Shown here: in pieces, positions 1-6,873 of the stretch
Layout: each line of letters begins with the position of its first letter
Numbering within the stretch: the first letter of the stretch is position 1
Source of the DNA: Verrucomicrobiota bacterium
Lineage (GTDB): Bacteria > Verrucomicrobiota > Verrucomicrobiia > Opitutales > Opitutaceae
Direction: 5' to 3'
Length of the DNA: 24,636 bases
NCBI GenBank assembly: GCA_023430565.1
Contig: JAEZAD010000198.1
Coordinates: 1 to 24,636, forward strand
Program-made: the position numbers and the translations under genes
Notes under the pieces: model-generated
Database searches by the model: none
What the model was told of the DNA's origin: nothing
The model's input: only the letters and a program-made list of their open reading frames with translations

Positions 1-127
1 CGCGGCGAAGGGGCGGGACGTGAAGGTGACGCGGATCGGGTTTGGGCTGCCGAGCGGTGGCGGCGTGCTCTATGCGGACTCGGTGACGTTGAAGAGCGCG
101 CTGGACGCGCGGCGGTCGTATTCGTGA
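1..127 (+). CDS. recR: RecR recombination mediator, C-terminal fragment
   Basis: An open frame enters from the left edge and stops at TGA 125-127, giving about 41 C-terminal residues. The tail reads VTRIGFGLPSGGGVLYADSV followed by TLKSALDARR. This matches the end of RecR, where a Toprim-domain segment of the type R-hydrophobic-G-P-x-GG-x-L-x-Y-x-D-x-x-T-L-x-x-A-L-x-x-R precedes the stop. RecR acts with RecO/RecF to load RecA on gapped DNA. The zinc finger and helix-hairpin-helix lie outside the window, so the call rests on the tail alone. Confidence 0.75.
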   Translation, partial: AAKGRDVKVTRIGFGLPSGGGVLYADSVTLKSALDARRSYS

Positions 128-161
128 GGGGGACGTGAGGCCTGCCTGGCTGGGGGTTATG

Positions 162-192
162 GCCCGCCTTCGCCCTTTGGGCTACGGCGGGC
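162..192. repeat. REP-like GC palindrome between convergent recR and tRNA-Gly
   Basis: GCCCGCC at 162-168 pairs with GGCGGGC at 186-192. A 3x3 internal loop follows, then GCCC 172-175 pairs with GGGC 179-182 around a TTT loop. No T-tract follows on either strand, so it is not a classical intrinsic terminator. It sits in the convergent gap between recR and the tRNA. It shares the CTACGGCGG core with the palindrome near 11445, which suggests a dispersed extragenic element. Confidence 0.6.
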
Positions 193-213
193 AATTATCG
201 CTGCGCGATAATT
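193..213. other. Perfect 9-bp hairpin abutting the tRNA 3' end
   Basis: AATTATCGC at 193-201 and GCGATAATT at 205-213 are perfect inverted repeats around a TGC loop. The hairpin shares its last base with the CCA end of the minus-strand tRNA. It could act in 3' processing or termination of the tRNA transcript. No T-tract follows on the minus strand, so this role is inferred. Confidence 0.5.
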
Positions 214-287
214 GGTGCGGGCGGAGGGAGTCGAACCCTCCTCTCAGGCTTGGGAAGCCCACATAATAGCCGATATACTACGCCCGC
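213..287 (-). tRNA. tRNA-Gly, anticodon CCC
   Basis: The minus strand folds as a full 75-nt cloverleaf. The 7-bp acceptor stem pairs GCGGGCG (minus strand, from 287-281) with CGCCCGC (223-217). The discriminator base is A (216) and CCA is encoded at 215-213. The T arm has GAGGG and CCCTC around TTCGACT. The anticodon loop is TTCCCAA, giving CCC (252-254), so it decodes GGG. The first pairs of the anticodon stem are wobble pairs. GGG is a common Gly codon in the neighbouring genes. Confidence 0.95.
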
Positions 288-415
288 AGAGGAACGGGCG
301 GAAGCAAAGGAATGTTTGCAGGGACGGCAACAAGGAATCTTTGGGTTTCATCGGCGGGCGGAGTCGGAGCCGGAGTCGACCCACAGAGGATCACGCACCA
401 AGGCAGGCTCGTTGC

Positions 416-444
416 GAACCTCGCTCACGCTCGTGGCTACGTTC
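416..444. repeat. Imperfect palindrome at the glycosyltransferase 3' end
   Basis: GAAC (416-419) and GTTC (441-444) flank a GC-rich core with CACG (426-429) and CGTG (432-435). The glycosyltransferase stop codon TAG (437-439, minus strand) lies inside it. The GGCTACG segment resembles the other gene-end palindromes at 162-192 and 11445-11470. The stem is weak, and membership of the same repeat family is a guess. Confidence 0.3.
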
Positions 445-1630
445 CGAATGTGATGCGGAGGGTGCGATAGAGCACGGCGAGGGCGCGGGGGTCTCCGTTG
501 CTCTGCGGATAGCTGCGGGCGTAGCTCAGGCGAAGGCGATGCTGGCCGGGCGCGGCGCGGAGGTCGATGGCCACCGGGTGCGGATCGGAGATGCGGCGGA
601 TCGGAATGCGCGTGAGTTCCTGGTCGCCGAGAGAGATCGTGACGACCTGGTCGAGATGCGGACACTGAAAGGAGGTTTCGAAACGGGCGCGTTTGCCGGG
701 CGGAACGGTGAAAATGACCTCGGTGGCGGGTGCGACGCCCCAGCGAACGACCGGCAGCATGATTGCGGGGAACGGGCCTTCGGGAACGCCGATGCCGGTG
801 ACATCGTCGAAGCCTTCGAAGCCGGGTTCGATGCGGCGGGTTTCGGGAACGTCGGGCAGCGGCACGGACTCAAGCGCTTCGAGCAGGGCGGAATCCCAGC
901 GACTCACGGCGCGATAAAAGTGGGGGCTGGCGAGCGCCTGAAGGGAGGCGGGCGCGCGGCGGTTGAGGAGCATGTATTTGTGCGCGGGCTTGGGGCCGTG
1001 GAAGTGGAGCAGTGAGGCGCGTTCGGTGTCGGGCCAGTAGGCTTTCCAGTTCAGCTCGAGCGGCAGGGGATCGAGGCGGCCGGCGAAGTGAGTTTGGAGG
1101 AGCACCTGATCGTCAGGCGGCGTGCCCATCGCGGCGGTGCGAGTGCGGAAGAGCTCGGTCATCGCGGGCAGTTCCTGCTCCCATGCGGGGACGTTGATCA
1201 GCATGACGCCGGCGTTGAAGTTGACGAGGTCGCTGCGATCGCTTTCGGGGGCGACGGCGACGAAGCGGGGGCGAAGCGGCCGGAGGATTTCGGCGGCGTC
1301 GGATTGAAACATCACGTCACAGTCGGAAAAGAAGGCGAACTCGTCGTTCCAGCCCTGTTCGCGGCAGATGCCGGGGATTTCGAGGCGCAGGTAAGTGCCG
1401 CGCAGGATGGGCGAGAGTTGAAGGGTGATGGCACCGAGAAAGGTGGTGCGCCGAATGATGGGAACACCGACGGCGCGGAGCCAGGCGGTGAGGGCGTTTT
1501 CCTCGCCGTCATACATGCACACGGGCTCGAGCGAGGTGTGTTGGCGCGCGGTATGAACGGCGACCTGGGTGAGGTTGACGTAGTCCCAGAAGCCGGGGGA
1601 GTTTTCGTTGAGCGCGAAGAACCAGCGCAT
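437..1630 (-). CDS. GT8-like glycosyltransferase with C-terminal beta-sandwich-like domain
   Basis: The protein has 397 residues from ATG 1630. An open frame continues upstream, but MRWFFALNE is the natural family start. Residues 1 to about 240 look like a GT-A glycosyltransferase related to family GT8. There is an N-terminal hydrophobic strand, the metal-binding DxD as FSDCDVMF (D103, D105), NFNAGVMLIN (137-146), DDQ (173-175) and a late LLHFHGPKP (207-215) like the family's HF-x-G-x-x-KP. A nucleotide-sugar donor is expected; acceptor unknown. Residues about 265-397 form a separate region rich in alternating strands, ending in an NGDPRALAV motif, perhaps a carbohydrate-binding or positioning domain. 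No signal peptide, so it is cytoplasmic. It is a single gene between tRNA-Gly and the divergent Cys-rich gene. Confidence 0.75.
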   Translation of the reverse strand: MRWFFALNENSPGFWDYVNLTQVAVHTARQHTSLEPVCMYDGEENALTAWLRAVGVPIIRRTTFLGAITLQLSPILRGTYLRLEIPGICREQGWNDEFAFFSDCDVMFQSDAAEILRPLRPRFVAVAPESDRSDLVNFNAGVMLINVPAWEQELPAMTELFRTRTAAMGTPPDDQVLLQTHFAGRLDPLPLELNWKAYWPDTERASLLHFHGPKPAHKYMLLNRRAPASLQALASPHFYRAVSRWDSALLEALESVPLPDVPETRRIEPGFEGFDDVTGIGVPEGPFPAIMLPVVRWGVAPATEVIFTVPPGKRARFETSFQCPHLDQVVTISLGDQELTRIPIRRISDPHPVAIDLRAAPGQHRLRLSYARSYPQSNGDPRALAVLYRTLRITFGT

Positions 1631-1733
1631 CGGGCGAGGAAAGACCGGGGGGCCGAGGGGCGTCAATGCGCTGCACAGAACGGTTGCAGCGGCGGAGCAT
1701 CGAGATACGGTGACGGCCGAACCCCCATCAATC

Positions 1734-1961
1734 ATGAAACTCCCGAAAATCCTGGTTACTCTGATAGCTGCGTTGTTTTTGACCGCGGGCTACGCGCTCG
1801 CTGAAGACAAACCGGCCACGGCCGAACCGAAGAAAGCCGCCTGCTGCGCGAAAGCGGAGAAAGACGGGAAAGACTGCGGCCATGGCTGCTGCGTCAAGGC
1901 GATGGAAGCGGGCAAGAACTGCGAGCAGTGCGGCGGCGCGGGAATGGCGGAGAAGAAATAG
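1734..1961 (+). CDS. Small secreted Cys-rich protein, possibly metal binding
   Basis: The gene encodes 75 residues from ATG 1734. Residues 1-23 are a clear signal peptide (MKLPK, a hydrophobic core, then ALA before ED). The mature part is Lys/Glu rich with seven cysteines: C37, C38, C48, C52, C53, C63 and C66. Residues 37-48 and 52-63 are two copies of one motif, CC-x-KA-x3-GK-x-C, joined by GHG. The pattern suggests a metal-binding or thiol protein of the periplasm. The function is unknown; I recall similar short proteins annotated as hypothetical in Verrucomicrobiota. It is a single-gene unit: divergent from the glycosyltransferase (103-bp gap) and followed by a strong terminator. Confidence 0.8.
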   Translation: MKLPKILVTLIAALFLTAGYALAEDKPATAEPKKAACCAKAEKDGKDCGHGCCVKAMEAGKNCEQCGGAGMAEKK

Positions 1962-1987
1962 CCCCACGCGATCCGCTGATTTGGTTT

Positions 1988-2027
1988 CACCGCGCGAATC
2001 CTTGGATTCGCGCGGTGTTTTGTTTTT
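1988..2027 (+). terminator. Rho-independent terminator of the Cys-rich gene
   Basis: A perfect 14-bp inverted repeat (1988-2001 with 2004-2017) has a TT apex, giving a practical 4-nt loop. It is followed by TTTTGTTTTTC on the plus strand. It begins 26 bp after the TAA of the Cys-rich gene. The minus strand has no T-run after the stem, so it is a poor terminator for dxs, although the stem may still stabilise that convergent 3' end. Confidence 0.9.
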
Positions 2028-2053
2028 CGGAGCGGCGGTCGGGATATCCGGCC

Positions 2054-3991
2054 CTACACGTCGGCGGCGACGTGTTCGGCGCTGAGGTGGCGCCAGCGGT
2101 CGAGGACGCGGCGATACATGTCGTCGGGGGCGAGACCGTAGGCGGCGCGGAGGATTTCGACGCTGCTGCCGTGTTCGACGAATTTGTCGGGCCAGCCGAG
2201 GCGCTCGACGGCGGTGGGGCAGTTCGCTTCCTGCAGGGCTTCGAGGACAGCGCTGCCGAAGCCGCCGGTGACGACGTGATCCTCGAGCGTGACGATGAGC
2301 GGGATGCACGCGGCGTGGCTGAGGAGAAGCGTGCGGTCGAGCGGCTTGACGAAGCGGGCGTTTACGACGCCGACGGAGAGGTTTTCCTCGGTTTCGAGTC
2401 GGGCGGCGAGCTTGAGGGCGTCCTGCACCATGGAACCGAGAGCCCAGAGCATGATGTTCGAGCCCTGACGAATGACCTCGGCCTGGCCGATGGGCAGCGT
2501 GGCGGGTTGTGATTTTATGGATACGCCGGTGCCGGCGCCGCGGGGATAGCGCACGAAGGCGGGTGAGCCGAGGTGAATGCTCGTGTGGAGCATGTCGACG
2601 AGCTCGTCTTCGTCCTTTGGCTGCATGACGGTGGCGTTGGGGACGCAGCGGAGGTAGGCGAGGTCGAAGAGGCCGTGATGCGTGGGGCCGTCGTTGGCGG
2701 AGAGGCCGGCGCGGTCCATGCAGAAGGTGACGGGGAGATTCTGCAGCGCGACGTCGTGAATGATCTGGTCGTAGGCGCGCTGGAGGAAAGTCGAGTAGAT
2801 CGCGCAGACCGGTTTGATGCCCTTGGTGGCGAGGCCGGCGGCGAAGAGGACGGCGTGTTCCTCGGCGATGCCGACGTCGAAGAATTGCCTCGGCACGGCG
2901 GTGGCGAGATGGCTGAGGCCGGTGCCGCTGGGCATGGCGCCGGTGATGCCGACGATGGAAGGGTCTTTTTGGGCGAAGCGGGCGAGGGCGTGGCCGAACA
3001 CGTCCTGATAGTTTGGCGGGGTGTGGGCGGAGGATTTGGTGCTCTCGCCGGTGACGGGATCGAAAGGACTGGCGCCGTGAAATTTCTCGGGATGGTTGAC
3101 CGCGGCTTCGAGGCCCTTGCCCTTCTTGGTGAGGACGTGGATGAGGACGGGGACGTCGCAGTGCTTGGCGAACTCGAGGTTCTTGACGAGCGCGTCCAGG
3201 TTGTGGCCGTCGACCGGGCCGAGGTAGCGGAGGCCGAACTTTTCGAAGAGGGAGGATTCGACGAAGAAGTCCTTCGTTTCGCGTTTCCACTTTTGGTAGA
3301 CGCGATTCATCTCCACGCCCGTCGGGAAGCTGGTGAAGAACTTTTCCACGTCGTGGTGGAACTTGTTATACGTCGGGCTGGTGCTGATGCGGTTGAGGTA
3401 GCTGGAGATGGCGCCGACGTTCTTGGCGATGGACCACTCGTTGTCGTTGAGGATGACGATGAGGCGTTTGGTGGAGCTGACGACGTTGTTGAGTGCTTCG
3501 AGGGTGATGCCGCAGGTGAACGCGGCGTCGCCGCAGAGGGCGACGACGTGTTCGGAGGAGCCGCGGAGGTCGCGGGCGGTGGCCATGCCGAGGGCAGCGG
3601 AAAGGGCGGTGCCGGCGTGTCCGGCGCCGAAGGCGTCGTGGGGGCTTTCGGAGCGGGTGAGAAAGCCGCTGGCGCCGCCGGTTTGGCGGAGTTTTTTGAA
3701 GAAGTCGCCGCCACGGCCGGTGAGGAGCTTGTGGACGTAGCCTTGGTGGGCGACGTCGAAGACGAACTGGTCGGTGGGACTGTCGAAAACGCGATGGAGC
3801 GCGATCGTGAGCTCGACGACGCCGAGATTGGGCCCGATGTGGCCACCGTTTTTCGCGGTGACGGCGATGAGTTCGTCGCGAATTTCCTGCGCGAGGCGCG
3901 GGAGTTCGGCGACGGGGAGGGCCTTGACGTCGGCGGGGCCTTGAAGGGTCGGCAGGAGGCGCGACGGCGTGGCAGTGGGGGAGTCGTTCAT
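2054..3991 (-). CDS. dxs: 1-deoxy-D-xylulose-5-phosphate synthase
   Basis: The 645-residue enzyme condenses pyruvate and glyceraldehyde 3-phosphate with thiamine diphosphate, the first step of the MEP isoprenoid pathway. Family motifs appear in order: GGHIGPNLGVVELT (49-62), AHQGYVHKLLTGR (81-93), AFGAGHAGTALSAALGMA (120-137), the ThDP/Mg site GDA (154-156) to NDN (182-184), DVGIAEEHAV (372-381, catalytic E377), DRAGL (426-430) and DGPTHHG (434-440). ATG 3991 is chosen; a TTG directly before it adds one residue. The sequence is divergent from Escherichia coli DXS: AHQ replaces GHQ, NDNEWSIAKNVG replaces NDNDMSISPNVG, and SANDGPTHH appears in the acceptor loop. It lies 26 bp after xseB and is likely cotranscribed with it. 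Confidence 0.96.
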   Translation of the reverse strand: MNDSPTATPSRLLPTLQGPADVKALPVAELPRLAQEIRDELIAVTAKNGGHIGPNLGVVELTIALHRVFDSPTDQFVFDVAHQGYVHKLLTGRGGDFFKKLRQTGGASGFLTRSESPHDAFGAGHAGTALSAALGMATARDLRGSSEHVVALCGDAAFTCGITLEALNNVVSSTKRLIVILNDNEWSIAKNVGAISSYLNRISTSPTYNKFHHDVEKFFTSFPTGVEMNRVYQKWKRETKDFFVESSLFEKFGLRYLGPVDGHNLDALVKNLEFAKHCDVPVLIHVLTKKGKGLEAAVNHPEKFHGASPFDPVTGESTKSSAHTPPNYQDVFGHALARFAQKDPSIVGITGAMPSGTGLSHLATAVPRQFFDVGIAEEHAVLFAAGLATKGIKPVCAIYSTFLQRAYDQIIHDVALQNLPVTFCMDRAGLSANDGPTHHGLFDLAYLRCVPNATVMQPKDEDELVDMLHTSIHLGSPAFVRYPRGAGTGVSIKSQPATLPIGQAEVIRQGSNIMLWALGSMVQDALKLAARLETEENLSVGVVNARFVKPLDRTLLLSHAACIPLIVTLEDHVVTGGFGSAVLEALQEANCPTAVERLGWPDKFVEHGSSVEILRAAYGLAPDDMYRRVLDRWRHLSAEHVAADV

Positions 3992-4017
3992 CAACGGCGG
4001 AAGCGGGACGAGGGCGG

Positions 4018-4299
4018 TCAGGCCTCGCTGGTGGTTTCGAATGGGGCGAAAGCGACGCCGTCCTTCTGCTTCTTGAGCAGTTCGATCTTGAGTTCGGCGT
4101 CTTTGAGGCGCGACTCGCAGATCTTCAGGAGTTTGTTGCCCTCCTCGAACTTCGCGAGCAGCTCGGCGAGAGGGATTTCGCCGGACTCCATCGATTCGAC
4201 GATGGACTCGAGCTGCGCGAGCGCGGTCTCGAAGGAGGGTTTGTTGTCCGTGGCTTCCACCGGGCGAACGATGCTGCCGCGGGAGGTGTTTTCAATCAA
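4018..4299 (-). CDS. xseB: Exodeoxyribonuclease VII small subunit
   Basis: The 93-residue product has the XseB core PSFETALAQLESIVESMESG (21-40), then EIPLAELLAKFEEGNKLLK and a charged helical tail. XseB subunits bind the XseA catalytic subunit to form the single-strand-specific exonuclease VII. The start is uncertain. TTG 4299 gives 93 residues; GTG 4260 (VEATDNKPSFE) gives 80 residues, closer to the usual length. No good Shine-Dalgarno site is seen for either. The xseB-dxs order is common in bacteria. xseA is not in the window. Confidence 0.9.
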   Translation of the reverse strand: MIENTSRGSIVRPVEATDNKPSFETALAQLESIVESMESGEIPLAELLAKFEEGNKLLKICESRLKDAELKIELLKKQKDGVAFAPFETTSEA

Positions 4300-4467
4300 A
4301 GATTCGGAGCGGGGCGGCGCGGCGGGACGGCGCGGAAATCGAAGATCGGAGTTCGGGAGGTCGGGGGGGCGGGGCGCGGTGGGGGCGCCGCGCTTCCATG
4401 GAGGAAGGACGGAGGAGGAGGCGAATTTGCGGTTGGCGGTGGGGGGAAAGTCGGATGCGTTGGCGCG
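4300..4467. other. Intergenic region between divergent xseB and M48 protease genes
   Basis: These 168 bp must carry the promoters of both transcription units. The sequence is very G-rich on the plus strand. No confident -35/-10 pair, operator or hairpin could be identified. The ORFs crossing it are extensions in high-GC frames without family motifs. Confidence 0.5.
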
Positions 4468-5715
4468 ATGCTACTTGTGCTCGTGATTACGGCGGCGCTG
4501 CTGGTGCTGCGACTGGCGGGTGAACTGGTGTTGACGGCCCTGAACCGCGCGGAGGTGCGGCGGCATGCGTCGGCCCCGCCGCCGGCGGTGGCGGCGATCA
4601 TGGATGGGGAGACTTATGCGAAGTCGGTGCGTTACACGCTGGCGCGGTCGCGGTTCGGGATGTTGACGACGGTTTTCGATACGCTGGTGCTGGCGTTGTT
4701 CGTGTTTGGGGGCGTGCTGCCGTGGTTGTATGGGCATGTTGTCGGCTGGGGCGATCTGGATGCGGTGTGGACGCGGGCGCTGTTTATTCTGATCGCGGGG
4801 ACGTTGTTGTCACTGCCCTCGCTGCCGTTCGAGTGGTGGGAGACGTTTCGACTGGAGTCGCGGCATGGGTTCAACAAGACGACGCCGCAGTTGTGGATCG
4901 CGGACCGGTTGAAGGGAATGGCGCTGGCGTTTGCGATCGGCTGGCCGCTGTTGTGGGCGCTGTTGTCGCTCGTGCGCTGGGCGGGCGAGACGTGGTGGGT
5001 GTGGGGCTTTGCGCTCGTATTCGGATTTCAGTTACTGATGCTGGTGCTTTATCCGAAACTGATCCTGCCGCTGTTCAACAAGTTGACGCCGCTGCCGGAG
5101 GGCGAGCTGAAGACGCGGCTGCTGGCGCTGGGGGACCGGACGGGGTTCAAGGCGCGGACGATCGAGGTGATCGACGGCAGCAAGCGGTCGGCGCATTCGA
5201 ACGCGTATTTCACGGGTTTCGGCCGGTTTCGGCGGATCGTGTTGTTCGACACGTTGATTGCGCAGCTGACGCCGGAGGAGCTGGAGGCGGTGCTGGCGCA
5301 CGAGATCGGGCATTACCGGCGCGGGCATATTCCGAAGATGCTGGCGATGTCGGCTGCGATGATGCTGGGGGCGTTTGCAGTGGTGGCGTGGCTGGCGGCG
5401 AGCCCGTGGTTCAATCCGGCGTTTGGGTTTCCGCCGGGTGAGCTGGCGCCGGCGTTTTTGTTGTTCGGGCTGTTGAGCGGGGTGGTGACGTTCTGGTTTT
5501 CGCCGTTCACGAATCTGTTGTCGCGGCGATATGAATACCAGGCGGATGCGTTTGCGAAGGAGGCGGTCGGCGGGGCGGGGCCGATGGTCGGGGCGCTGCG
5601 AAAGCTGGCGCAGAAGAACCTGTCGAATCTGACGCCGCATCCGTGGTTCAGCGGGTTTCACTACTCGCATCCGACGCTGGTGGAGCGGGAGCGGGCGTTG
5701 GTGACGGCGGGATAA
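4468..5715 (+). CDS. M48 family membrane zinc metallopeptidase (CAAX protease/Ste24 type)
   Basis: The 415-residue integral membrane protein has the zinc motif HEIGH (278-282) in LEAVLAHEIGHYRRGHI and the third ligand E356 in RRYEYQADAFA. It also has the N-terminal Ste24-type membrane region, with hydrophobic segments near 1-20, 68-90, 103-120, 150-170 and 178-200, plus segments at 290-312 and 328-342. SNAYFTG and PHPWFSGFHYSHPT match the family (M48A). Such proteases cut membrane or membrane-associated proteins; bacteria lack most prenylated CAAX substrates, so the real substrate is probably misfolded or specific membrane proteins. The endonuclease-family gene follows after 36 bp and may be cotranscribed. 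Confidence 0.93.
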   Translation: MLLVLVITAALLVLRLAGELVLTALNRAEVRRHASAPPPAVAAIMDGETYAKSVRYTLARSRFGMLTTVFDTLVLALFVFGGVLPWLYGHVVGWGDLDAVWTRALFILIAGTLLSLPSLPFEWWETFRLESRHGFNKTTPQLWIADRLKGMALAFAIGWPLLWALLSLVRWAGETWWVWGFALVFGFQLLMLVLYPKLILPLFNKLTPLPEGELKTRLLALGDRTGFKARTIEVIDGSKRSAHSNAYFTGFGRFRRIVLFDTLIAQLTPEELEAVLAHEIGHYRRGHIPKMLAMSAAMMLGAFAVVAWLAASPWFNPAFGFPPGELAPAFLLFGLLSGVVTFWFSPFTNLLSRRYEYQADAFAKEAVGGAGPMVGALRKLAQKNLSNLTPHPWFSGFHYSHPTLVERERALVTAG

Positions 5716-5751
5716 GGGCTGGTTTCTACAGAGGAAGCGGAGGGAACGGAG

Positions 5752-6684
5752 ATGAGGAAGACGCCGCGGGTCCTTTTCTGGTTGGGGGTGGCGTGCGGTG
5801 TCGTCGCCGGCCTGCGGGCGGAAACGCTGACGGTTGCGACGTATAATGTGGAGAACTATGGGGCGGCGGATCGGATGACGGAGGCGGGGTATCGGAAGGA
5901 GTATCCGAAGCCCGAGGTGCAGAAGACGGCGTTGCGGAAGGTCATCCGGGCGCTCAATGCGGACGTGCTCGTGCTGCAGGAAGTCGGGGGCGAGGAGTAT
6001 TTGAGGGAGCTTCAGCGGGATTTGGCGCGGGAAGGCATCGAGTATCCGCATGCGGTCGTGATGGAGGCGGCGGACGAGGCGCGGCGGGTGGCGGTGTTGT
6101 CGCGGCGGGCGTTTGCGGCGGTGGAGCGACACGCGGAGCTGGAATTTCGCTATTTTGGCGAGCAGGAGAGAACGAGGCGGGGATTGATCGAGGTGCGGTT
6201 CGAGGCCACGGGCGGCGACGTAACGCTCTTCGGGCTGCATTTGAAAAGCCGATACACGGATCGAGCGGACGATCCGCGATCGGCGGTGCGGCGCGAGGGC
6301 GAGGCGACGGCGATTCGCGACGAGATCCTGCGGCGGTTTCCGAAGCCGGCGGCGGCGCGGTTCCTGATCGTGGGCGATTTCAACGACGACAAGGCGAGCA
6401 AGGCGCTGCAGCGGATGCGGCGGCGTGGAGAGACGGTGATCGCCGAGTTGCTGCCGGCGGCGGATTCCCGAGGGGAGGCGTGGACGCACGCGTATAAGAA
6501 AGAAGACAACTACACCCGGGTGGATCACGTGTTGGTGTCACCCGGGCTGGCGCCGGCGGTCCAGGACGGGGCGGCAAAGATTTACGATGGCGACGGCGTG
6601 CGGGAAGCGAGCGATCACCGGCCGGTGGTGGTGACGCTGGAGCTCAGTGCCGGCCGGGCGGATGCTTCGCCTCGCTCAGAATAA
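5752..6684 (+). CDS. Secreted endonuclease/exonuclease/phosphatase (EEP) family protein
   Basis: The 310-residue protein starts with a signal peptide (about 1-23, cleavage after LRA). It then carries the EEP fold motifs in order: TYNVENY (30-36), VLQEVGG (74-80, metal ligand E77), LFGLHLKSR (159-167), IVGDFND (206-212), RVDHVLVS (256-263) and SDHRPVV (287-293). All catalytic residues are present. EEP enzymes hydrolyse phosphodiesters or phosphomonoesters using Mg2+; the export signal points to an extracytoplasmic nuclease or phosphatase. A GGAGGGAACGGAG stretch precedes ATG 5752 and acts as the ribosome site. The exact substrate is not deducible. Confidence 0.9.
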   Translation: MRKTPRVLFWLGVACGVVAGLRAETLTVATYNVENYGAADRMTEAGYRKEYPKPEVQKTALRKVIRALNADVLVLQEVGGEEYLRELQRDLAREGIEYPHAVVMEAADEARRVAVLSRRAFAAVERHAELEFRYFGEQERTRRGLIEVRFEATGGDVTLFGLHLKSRYTDRADDPRSAVRREGEATAIRDEILRRFPKPAAARFLIVGDFNDDKASKALQRMRRRGETVIAELLPAADSRGEAWTHAYKKEDNYTRVDHVLVSPGLAPAVQDGAAKIYDGDGVREASDHRPVVVTLELSAGRADASPRSE

Positions 6685-6708
6685 TCCTGAAAAGCAGTTG
6701 GAATTTAC

Positions 6709-6735
6709 CGCAAAGAGCGCAAAGGACGCAGAGAG
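6709..6735. repeat. Three imperfect 9-bp tandem units after the EEP gene
   Basis: CGCAAAGAG, CGCAAAGGA and CGCAGAGAG follow one another directly, starting 24 bp after the EEP stop. I recall very similar CGCAAAG arrays scattered through Verrucomicrobiota and other environmental genomes, usually between genes. They are extragenic and encode nothing convincing. Confidence 0.5.
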
Positions 6736-6817
6736 AGAGCACGTCGATTTCGTGGAGGGGATCGAGGCGTTCACCTTCAGAAAACGAGGAGCGCGTGACG
6801 GGGTCGCCGTCGGCCGT

Positions 6818-6848
6818 GAAAACAAAAGGGCGGGTCGAAGACCCGCCC
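6818..6848 (-). terminator. Rho-independent terminator of the IPT/TIG lipoprotein gene
   Basis: GGGCGGGTC (6828-6836) pairs perfectly with GACCCGCCC (6840-6848) around a 3-nt loop. On the minus strand the stem is followed by TTTTGTTTTC. It starts 25 bp beyond the stop of the lipoprotein gene at 6874. The plus strand has no T-run here. Confidence 0.9.
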
Positions 6849-6873
6849 GACGGAGAGAGAGCTGAGGGTGTAT

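Noticed and set aside
2573..4486. Long plus-strand open frame (637 codons) opposite dxs and xseB
   Set aside because: It is antisense to well-conserved genes, and its composition (Gly/Asp/Glu/Val-rich) is typical of high-GC shadow frames.
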